Origin: Rhizobiales bacterium NRL2
Lineage (GTDB): Bacteria; Pseudomonadota; Alphaproteobacteria; Minwuiales; Minwuiaceae
Assembly: GCA_001664005.1 (NCBI GenBank)
Contig: CP016093.1
Location: 4,145,031 to 4,209,030, forward strand
Length of the DNA stretch: 64,000 nt
Direction: 5' to 3'
A program made the position numbers and the translations under genes. Below the pieces are notes generated by a model. That model was given only the letters and a program-made list of their open reading frames with translations. It did not search any database and had not been told where the DNA came from. The first letter of the stretch is position 1; the number at the start of each line of letters is the position of its first letter. Below are positions 58,785 to 64,000 of the stretch, piece by piece.

Positions 58785-59516
58785 TTACTCCTCGCCGAAG
58801 GCCTCGCCTTCCCAGTTGTCCTCGTCGAGCCGGCCGTAGTTGAAGCGCTCGGTCTCCTCCAGCTCCGCCAGGGTGTACGGCGTGCTGTAGTACGGCTGGT
58901 ACGGGTCGAAGGTGTTGGCGTAGGGGACCGCCCGCGGGCCGAGGCCATAGCCGTAGCCGTAGCTCGGACGGACGATCACGCTCTTGATGGCGCCATCATT
59001 GCCGAAGATCACATCGTCCACCAGGCCATAGCCGACGCGGTTCTCCAGCAGCATGGAATCGCCGATCAGGTTGCTGACGCGCCAGTTCTGCGGCTTCGCT
59101 GGCATGTCATCGACGGTTTCGAACATGCCCACATGGCCGTCCTCGAGCTCTTCCTCGGTGAGCGGCGCGGTGAAGGAATCCGAACGGTTCCGTTTCATCC
59201 GGTCATAGGGAATGGCCACGTGGCTGTCGCCGATATCCAGGAAGCCGCCGCCTTCGACGACCACCCTGGCGATCTTGCCGTCGGGTCCGATCATGAAGTC
59301 CTCGACCTCGCCGATCTCGTCGCCATTGGCGCCATAGACATCCTCGTCCAGCATCGCGTCGGCGCTCCAGCCCTTGTAGACCGATTCCTCGTCCCAGCTT
59401 TCGAGGTCCACCCAGTCGTCGTTCTGGGCGTCCTGCGCCTGCGCGACACTGATCGCGCCAAGCGACACGGCGCCGGCGAGCATGGCTGCGGTAATCCGTC
59501 CAGGGTTCCTAAACAT
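58785..59516 (-). CDS. Exported PRC-barrel domain protein
   Basis: This 243-residue protein has a signal peptide (to SVAQAQ, about residue 28). The first PRC-like barrel is around DVYGANGDEIGEVEDFMIGP to DSHVAIPYD; a second similar unit is near NRVGYGLVDDVIFGNDGAIK. It ends with a tyrosine/glycine-rich stretch (SYGYGYGLG, PYQPYYSTPY) and an acidic tail. PRC barrels bind RNA, protein or small molecules; periplasmic two-barrel forms are common in alphaproteobacteria with unclear function. GGAGGAG precedes the ATG at 59516. Confidence 0.87.
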   Translation of the reverse strand: MFRNPGRITAAMLAGAVSLGAISVAQAQDAQNDDWVDLESWDEESVYKGWSADAMLDEDVYGANGDEIGEVEDFMIGPDGKIARVVVEGGGFLDIGDSHVAIPYDRMKRNRSDSFTAPLTEEELEDGHVGMFETVDDMPAKPQNWRVSNLIGDSMLLENRVGYGLVDDVIFGNDGAIKSVIVRPSYGYGYGLGPRAVPYANTFDPYQPYYSTPYTLAELEETERFNYGRLDEDNWEGEAFGEE

Positions 59517-59721
59517 TACGCTCCTCCTGGTTATCGTGCTTGTTGGGTCGCCTGTGCGCCGACGCCATGGCCCCGGGCGGGCCGCGCCTTGCGGCGCCTG
59601 CCCGGTGATTGTTGGTCTTGTTGGACCCGTCGTCGGCGACGGCGTCACCCGCCCACATGGTACGACGCACCGTTCGCGCAAGGGGTCTGCGGCGACCGTG
59701 TCGCGGCGAAACCGGCCAGTA

Positions 59722-60414
59722 CTATTTGAGCTGTTCCAGCAGGCCCGCGACCTGGCGGCTGCCCGAGGAACGGTCGGCCAGCGCCCGGCGGCCGCCGGCG
59801 GCGTAGACCGCGACCGCGCGCAGCAGTTCCTTCAGCGCCTCGGCGCTGTTGGCGTCGAAGCGGCAATAGGCGCCGCCCGACAGTTTCGCCATCTGCCGGA
59901 AGGTCCCGGCGGCGAGCGGCTCCCCGCCCTCGTGGAACATGAACAGCGGCGTGTTCAGCAGGCCGAGCTGGCCGGCCTGGTCGCAGAGGTAGTCGGCATC
60001 CTCTTCCATGCAGTCGCCGACGAAGACGACCGCCTGCACGGGCTTCGCCTTCGTTTCCTTCATTGCGCGGCCCAGCACCTTGCCGATCTGGGTGCGCCCG
60101 CCGAGGCAGCGCACCGTCAGCATGGCGCGGCGCAGCTCCGCCGGCTCCGAGTACCATTTGCTCGCCCGGCACTCGCCGAAGCCGCGGTAGAAGATGAGCT
60201 GGATATCGAGGCCGCCCAGTTCCTCGGCGGCCTGGAACATCTCCGCCTGGATGTGCAGCGCCCGGTCCCACTGATGCTGGCGGCTGGCGGTCGCGTCCAT
60301 GGCGAAGATCAGCCGCCCGCGCCGGCCGGTCGATTTCGCCGGCGTCGACTTCACCTTCTTCAGGAATGCGTCGATGTCGCCCCGGCCCGAGGGCCTGTCC
60401 AGGTCGCGCGCCAT
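59722..60414 (-). CDS. von Willebrand factor type A domain protein
   Basis: This 230-residue cytoplasmic-looking protein has a vWA fold. The first strand and MIDAS-like site is LIFAMDATASRQHQ (DxTxS in place of DxSxS), then IQLIFYRGFGECRASKWYS, a threonine region GGRTQIGKVLGRA, and VVFVGDCMEEDAD with the later acidic site. It probably binds a metal and a protein partner. It begins four bases after the DNA glycosylase stop, so it is in the same operon. No other domain is present. Its partner is unknown; neighbouring genes are for base repair and arsenic. Confidence 0.82.
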   Translation of the reverse strand: MARDLDRPSGRGDIDAFLKKVKSTPAKSTGRRGRLIFAMDATASRQHQWDRALHIQAEMFQAAEELGGLDIQLIFYRGFGECRASKWYSEPAELRRAMLTVRCLGGRTQIGKVLGRAMKETKAKPVQAVVFVGDCMEEDADYLCDQAGQLGLLNTPLFMFHEGGEPLAAGTFRQMAKLSGGAYCRFDANSAEALKELLRAVAVYAAGGRRALADRSSGSRQVAGLLEQLK

Positions 60415-60418
60415 GGCC

Positions 60419-61096
60419 TCAGTCCTCCTCGCCCACCGACATGGCGAGCGTGCGGCTGATATGGGCCATGGGCCGGCCGGATTCATCGGCCCAGGCGTTG
60501 AAGGCCGCCTGGGTCGCGGCGAGGTCTCGTTTCGAGGTTGGGTTGCGGTCGACCGCGCCCCATTTGATCAGGGCCTTCACGACGTCGCCGCCCAGCACGT
60601 AGCCGTCGCGGCCCATCTGGCGCAGGAAGTACATCCCCGAATTGCCCGAGAGGCGCTTCGCCCGCTTCTTCAGAACCTCCATCAGCCCCGTCTGATCGGT
60701 CACCGGATGGTTGGCGAAGAAGGCGCCGGCGGAGCCGTGCTCGCGGATCAGGCCGATGACGAAGACCGCGTTCTCCCGCGTCGCCTGGATCTTGGCGGCG
60801 TTGCGCACGATGTCGGGGTTGCGGGTCAGCGCGTCGAGGGCGTCATCGTCCATCATCGCCACGCGGCCCGGATCGAAGCCGTGGAAGGCGGCCTCGAAGC
60901 CCGGCCACTTGGCGTCGATCACCTTCCAAGAGAACCCGGACTGGAACACCGCCCGGGTCATGCCCGCAAGCCAGCGGTCGTCGGGGATCGCGGCCACCTC
61001 CTCGGGTGGCCGGATCGCCGGCATCAGCGCTTCGAGGGCGTCCTCGCCGCCCTTGCGTTCGGCGGCGCGGGCCCGGATTCTGGCGAACGTTTCCAC
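60419..61096 (-). CDS. tag: DNA-3-methyladenine glycosylase I (Tag family)
   Basis: This protein of about 225 residues shows the Tag pattern: ETFARIRARAAERKGGEDAL at the start, then FQSGFSWKVIDAKWPGFEAAF, FDPGRVAMMDDDALDAL and the conserved IVRNAAKIQATRENA helix region. Tag removes 3-methyladenine from alkylated DNA. The zinc-binding ends of E. coli Tag are not apparent, as in a subgroup of alphaproteobacterial forms. The GTG at 61096 is favoured because an ATG at 61186 would overlap arsI by 65 bases and add an unlike proline/arginine-rich stretch. It sits between arsI and the vWA gene. Confidence 0.83.
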   Translation of the reverse strand: METFARIRARAAERKGGEDALEALMPAIRPPEEVAAIPDDRWLAGMTRAVFQSGFSWKVIDAKWPGFEAAFHGFDPGRVAMMDDDALDALTRNPDIVRNAAKIQATRENAVFVIGLIREHGSAGAFFANHPVTDQTGLMEVLKKRAKRLSGNSGMYFLRQMGRDGYVLGGDVVKALIKWGAVDRNPTSKRDLAATQAAFNAWADESGRPMAHISRTLAMSVGEED

Positions 61097-61121
61097 GCCG
61101 TATAATTGGCGCGGTCCCGCC

Positions 61122-61556
61122 TCAGCCGCAACAGGCGCCGCCGCTCCTCGGCGCGGTTTCCTCGGTCGGCGCGTGGTCGACGCCATAGACCGGGATCTCG
61201 TTCAGCGTGTGGAAGATCTCCCACGGAACGCCGGCGGGATCGCGGGACCACGACTTGTTGCCGAAGGCGTAGCAGCACTCGGCGTTGCGCTGCGGCGCGA
61301 CCGCCTGCTCGGCGGCGGCGAGACGGCCCTCGATCGTCTCGACCTCCTCGTCGCTGTCGACCTGAAAGCCCAGGTGGTCGACGCCGGTCTTCGCGCCGCG
61401 GTTGGAGATGGCGAAGTTCACCGCCGGATCGTCCAGCATCCACTTGGCGTAATCGCCCTTCAGGACGGTCGGCTCGGCGGCGAACAGGGTGGAATAGAAC
61501 GCCGTGGACTTCTCCAGGTCGTCAACGGCGATGTGCACGTGCAGGCGTCGGGCCAT
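61122..61556 (-). CDS. arsI: ArsI-type VOC protein (methylarsenical C-As lyase)
   Basis: This 144-residue VOC-fold protein has the candidate metal ligands His8 (LHVHIAVDD), His61 (GVDHLGF) and Glu113 (PWEIFHTL), and the vicinal cysteine pair in NAECCYAFGNKSW (Cys94/95) that binds trivalent arsenicals in known ArsI enzymes. A second pair lies at the C-terminal end (GGACCG). ArsI cleaves the C-As bond of methylarsenite using Fe(II) and O2. The gene overlaps arsR by 35 bases. Cadmium-induced CadI relatives share the fold, but the CC motif and arsR neighbour favour ArsI. Confidence 0.88.
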   Translation of the reverse strand: MARRLHVHIAVDDLEKSTAFYSTLFAAEPTVLKGDYAKWMLDDPAVNFAISNRGAKTGVDHLGFQVDSDEEVETIEGRLAAAEQAVAPQRNAECCYAFGNKSWSRDPAGVPWEIFHTLNEIPVYGVDHAPTEETAPRSGGACCG

Positions 61557-61872
61557 GGTCTTCGCTCCTCTGGCTGGGTGTCTGTGTCTGCCGGCTGCAG
61601 CAATTGCGCAGCAGGAAGGTCGAAAGCCGCTGGACGGCGGCGAACTCCGCGGTGTGGACCAGCCGCCGGCCCTCGCGCGCCGCCCGCACGAGGCCCGTCC
61701 GCTTCAGGTGGTCCAGGTGGTGCGACAGCGTCGTCCAGGGGATGGAAAGCGCCGCCGACATAGTCGAGGCGTCGGCCCCCTCCGGCCCGCATTCCACCAG
61801 GAACTGCAGGATGGCGAGGCGGCTCTCATGGCCCAAGGCGGCGAAGGCTTCGGCTGCGGTCAAATTATCCAT
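61522..61872 (-). CDS. arsR: ArsR-family metalloregulator
   Basis: This 116-residue winged-helix repressor has AFAALGHESRLAILQFLVE at its start and the recognition region MSAALSIPWTTLSHHLDHLKRTGLV. It lacks the classical ELCVCDL site; instead a Cys pair is near the C-terminus (LRNCCSRQ, Cys91/92) plus Cys28. These are the type of ligand set used by variant ArsR sensors for (methyl)arsenite. An AT-rich inverted repeat covers its start codon, suggesting autorepression. Its 3' end overlaps arsI by 35 bases. Confidence 0.92.
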   Translation of the reverse strand: MDNLTAAEAFAALGHESRLAILQFLVECGPEGADASTMSAALSIPWTTLSHHLDHLKRTGLVRAAREGRRLVHTAEFAAVQRLSTFLLRNCCSRQTQTPSQRSEDHGPTPARAHRR

Positions 61873-61898
61873 ATCACTAGATATATAGATAATTTGAC
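61859..61898. promoter_or_regulatory. Inverted repeat over the arsR start, likely ArsR operator
   Basis: GTCAAATTATC (61859-61869) and GATAATTTGAC (61888-61898) are perfect 11-bp arms around an 18-base AT-rich core that itself contains ATATC/GATAT (61871-61884). The left arm lies within the first arsR codons. In so GC-rich a genome this is a marked AT island and fits autoregulation. Confidence 0.65.
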
Positions 61899-61966
61899 GG
61901 ACGTCAATCCCCTCCGAACCCCTGCGCCAGGGGGGAAGTGACTATACGGTGACGCCTGCGCCTGCC

Positions 61967-62162
61967 GGTCCCGTGACTTGATCGCGGGACCCGGTGGGGC
62001 GGCGCTACAGTGCTGGACCCCGGGATCAAGTCCCGGGGCGGGTGGTGTCGTTCTCTACCGCGTCATGCCCGCCCCCCGAACGGGGGTCAGGGGCAGGCTT
62101 GTGCGGGCATCCGGCAATGCAACGGACCTGCAGCGAAGCAGCTCCGGACCCCCGCACGGGGG
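61967..62162. repeat. Cluster of small palindromes in the arsR-upstream gap
   Basis: The gap 61873-62183 (311 bases) holds no gene. It contains several stems: GGTCCCG/CGGGACC (61967-61991), CCCCGGGA/TCCCGGGG with loop TCAAG (62018-62038), ATGCCCGC/GCGGGCAT (62065-62110), and two CCCCCG/CGGGGG hairpins (62073-62086 and 62149-62162). The pattern resembles alphaproteobacterial intergenic palindromic repeats. Confidence 0.6.
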
Positions 62163-62183
62163 CGGGGGTGACTGTTCGAGGAG

Positions 62184-62750
62184 TCAGTCCGGTGCGTTGC
62201 CGGGCTTCCACTTGATGGAGCAGCCCATGGAGGGCACCTGGTCCGCCGGCGCCTCGCCGCCCGTCGCGACGGCCTTCATGGCCTCGACCAGATCGCGGGC
62301 CGCACCCGGCTTCGGCGTGATCCCGCCTTCGGCCAGCCGGCCGCGGTAGACCAGCTTCAGATCCCGGTCGAAACCGAACAGGTCGGGCGTGCAGACCGCG
62401 CGATAGGCCTTCGCCACCGCCTGGCTTTCGTCGATCAGGTAGGGGAAGTCGAAGCCGTGCTGCGCCGCGAAGGCGGCCATCTTCTCCGGCGCGTCGTCGG
62501 GATGGGCGCGATAGTCGTTGGGCATGATGCCGACCGTGGCCACGCCCACCCGTTCCAGTTCGCGCGCGTCCGCCGCCAGATCCTCGGCCACCGCCTTCAC
62601 ATAGGGGCAGTGATTGCAGATGAAGGCGATCACGATGCCGTTCTCGCCTTTCAGATCGGCGAGCAAGCGGGTCTCGCCGCCGGGTTCGGGCAGGCTGAAG
62701 TCCGCCGCCGTCCAGCCCAGCTCACCCGCAGGGGTTTCGGTCAAGGTCAT
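62184..62750 (-). CDS. Thioredoxin-fold (AhpC/TSA-like) protein
   Basis: This 188-residue protein has the peroxiredoxin/thioredoxin pattern: a FSLPEPGGETRLLADL-like N-terminus, IVIAFICNHCPYVKAVAEDL with the CNHC motif near residue 45, and VCTPDLFGFDRDLKLVYRG with the cis-proline and a second cysteine. The CNHCPYVK form marks a common 'thioredoxin family protein' subgroup of redoxins whose partners are unknown. No signal peptide is seen, so it is cytoplasmic. It is monocistronic. Confidence 0.89.
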   Translation of the reverse strand: MTLTETPAGELGWTAADFSLPEPGGETRLLADLKGENGIVIAFICNHCPYVKAVAEDLAADARELERVGVATVGIMPNDYRAHPDDAPEKMAAFAAQHGFDFPYLIDESQAVAKAYRAVCTPDLFGFDRDLKLVYRGRLAEGGITPKPGAARDLVEAMKAVATGGEAPADQVPSMGCSIKWKPGNAPD

Positions 62751-62819
62751 TCGGGGCCTCCCTCTGGCTGAAGGAAGCCCCGATGGTGACAGGTGCGGCC
62801 CGCGATGGCCAGTGGCGGC

Positions 62820-64000
62820 TCAGGCGGCGCGGACGCCGTCGAGGAAGCGCGAGACCACCTGCTTGAGCTCGCCCGAGGAGGCGTTGAGCGAACCCGAGCG
62901 GTCCAGCACCAGGGTCGCCGCGCTGCCGGTCTGGCTCGACGCCTGGGAGAGCTGTTCGATCGCCTCCGAGACCGAGCGCGTGCTCTCCGCCGCCTGGCGG
63001 GTGCTGCGCGAGATCTCGTTGATCGAGGCGATCTGCTCCTCCACCGCCGAGGCCACTACCGTGTTGGTCGTGTGCAGCTCCTGGATCCGGGTCTTGATCT
63101 CCTTGATCGCGTCGACCGAGTTGTTCGAGGCGTCACGGATGTTGTCGACCTTGCGGCGGATGTCGATCGTCGCCTCCGCCGTCTGGTCGGCCAGGTTCTT
63201 CACCTCGGTCGCCACCACCGCGAAGCCCCGCCCGGCGTCGCCCGCCCGGCTGGCCTCGATGGTCGCGTTCAGCGCCAGCAGGTTGGTCTGCTCGGCGATG
63301 TCGCTGATCAGTTCCACGATCGAGCCGATCTCTGCCGCTGTCAGCGACAGCGACGACATGGTCTCGTCGGTGCGCTCGGTCTGCGCCGCGGCCTGCTCGG
63401 CCGCGCTCGCCGCCTGGCTCACCTTCTCGCCGACCTCGTTGACCGCCGCCGCCAGCTGCTCGGCCGCCGCCGAGACCGACTGCACGTGCTCGGTCGTGGC
63501 CCGGGCCGCGTCGGCGACCTCCTGCGCCTGACCGCTGGCGGATTCCGCCATGCCCGACATCTCCTGCGCGGTCGAGCGCATGTCCCCGGCGGCGCCGGCG
63601 ACGCTGTCGACCACGCCGATGACGCCCGATTCGAAGCCGTCGGCCAGGTCGTGCATGGCCTTTCGCTTCTCTTCCGCGGCGCGGCGTTCGTCCTCTACCT
63701 TCTCGGCTTCCAGGCGGCGCATCTCCTGCGCGTTCAGCTTGAAGACCTCGACGGCGCGGGCCATGCGGCCGATCTCGTCGTGCTGCTTCGTCGCCGGAAT
63801 TTCGGTTTCCAGCTCGCCCTCCGTCAGCCGGCCCATGGCGCCGGCCAGAGACTTCAGGCTGCGCACGATGACCCGGCCGACGAACAGCCAGCCGATCAGC
63901 ACGGCAACCGCCACGGCGACCGCCGAGACGATGGCCAGGATCATCGAGTTCTGCTCGATCTGCTGCTCCACGGCGCGGGCGGTGCCGTCCCCGGAGCGGA
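62820..64000 (-). CDS. Methyl-accepting chemotaxis protein (5' end outside window)
   Basis: The frame is open to the window end, so only the C-terminal 393 residues or so are visible. A membrane helix ([22 protein letters not shown]) is followed by a HAMP domain ([22 protein letters not shown]), a glutamate/lysine-rich coiled coil ([17 protein letters not shown]) and the signalling domain. The hairpin tip [27 protein letters not shown] is seen in parts as [17 protein letters not shown] and [15 protein letters not shown]. It would bind CheA/CheW. It has no C-terminal CheR-tethering pentapeptide (ends DGVRAA). The periplasmic sensor lies beyond the window. Confidence 0.93.
   Translation of the reverse strand, partial: RSGDGTARAVEQQIEQNSMILAIVSAVAVAVAVLIGWLFVGRVIVRSLKSLAGAMGRLTEGELETEIPATKQHDEIGRMARAVEVFKLNAQEMRRLEAEKVEDERRAAEEKRKAMHDLADGFESGVIGVVDSVAGAAGDMRSTAQEMSGMAESASGQAQEVADAARATTEHVQSVSAAAEQLAAAVNEVGEKVSQAASAAEQAAAQTERTDETMSSLSLTAAEIGSIVELISDIAEQTNLLALNATIEASRAGDAGRGFAVVATEVKNLADQTAEATIDIRRKVDNIRDASNNSVDAIKEIKTRIQELHTTNTVVASAVEEQIASINEISRSTRQAAESTRSVSEAIEQLSQASSQTGSAATLVLDRSGSLNASSGELKQVVSRFLDGVRAA

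Noticed and set aside
59573-59605. CCGGGC/GCCCGG hairpin after the vWA gene as a terminator
   Set aside because: Stem is imperfect and has no T tract on the coding side; evidence is too weak.
61097-61186. Upstream ATG start for the tag gene
   Set aside because: It would overlap arsI by 65 bases and add a basic stretch unlike Tag proteins; the GTG at 61096 gives the family N-terminus.

Overview
The window is a 64 kb, very GC-rich chromosomal segment from an alphaproteobacterium, probably a Rhodospirillales-like environmental lineage. The class call rests on several things seen directly. These are an imuAB cassette with a GTTC-N7-GTTC SOS box, the order mdh-sucC-sucD-sucA-sucB-lpd, an SRP RNA just upstream of dnaX-ybaB-recR, the gatCAB order, and tRNA/rRNA-type promoters of the CTTGCA/TATAGA form. 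No insertion sequence, prophage or CRISPR array is visible. Nearly the whole window is coding; the only gap over about 300 bases is 61873-62183, which holds an operator and palindromic repeats.

Layout. 1-1.8 kb: SOS mutasome genes imuA-imuB. 1.9-3.5 kb: a crotonase-family enzyme and a glutathione S-transferase. 3.5-7.7 kb: glycolate oxidase glcD-glcE-glcF, with glcD broken by a one-base frameshift in a G run. 7.7-9.3 kb: a HAD hydrolase, rpmJ, tRNA-Val(GAC) and a DUF488 protein. 9.4-20.9 kb: a catabolic stretch with two flavin monooxygenases, a CaiB/BaiF CoA-transferase, a complete TRAP transporter (dctPQM), two SDRs, an alpha/beta hydrolase and a SnoaL-like protein. This looks like uptake and oxidative breakdown of a ketone- or alcohol-bearing acid, which is an inference. 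21-26.4 kb: recR, ybaB, dnaX, SRP RNA, proC, a metallo-beta-lactamase-fold hydrolase, a thioesterase and an Lrp-type regulator. 26.4-31.1 kb: an envelope operon (GT2 glycosyltransferase, lipid-A-biosynthesis N-terminal-like membrane protein, ArnT-like GT39, two PAP2 phosphatases), interrupted by a small GIY-YIG nuclease gene bracketed by palindromes. 31.2-40.2 kb: the TCA-cycle block. 40.2-45.5 kb: VOC, PAS, ABC-F, ndk and two tandem luciferase-like monooxygenases.

45.6-49.3 kb is the most interesting region. It is a RiPP locus of the bufferin/gig type: a DUF2282 precursor, an MNIO (DUF692) enzyme, its DUF2063 partner and a DoxX protein. Here there are two paralogous precursors, with a YHS-domain gene between them. 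Intercistronic hairpins follow each precursor gene, and one covers the apparent GTG start of the MNIO gene. Known relatives handle copper or gold stress.

49.5-58.6 kb: a third Baeyer-Villiger-type monooxygenase, a GntP-type permease, an amidohydrolase preceded by a perfect TetR-type palindrome, a tetR gene and gatCAB. 58.8-64 kb: a PRC-barrel protein; an arsR-arsI-tag-vWA gene string in which methylarsenical lyase and alkyl-base DNA repair genes are neighbours; a thioredoxin-fold protein; and the C-terminal part of a chemoreceptor running off the window end.
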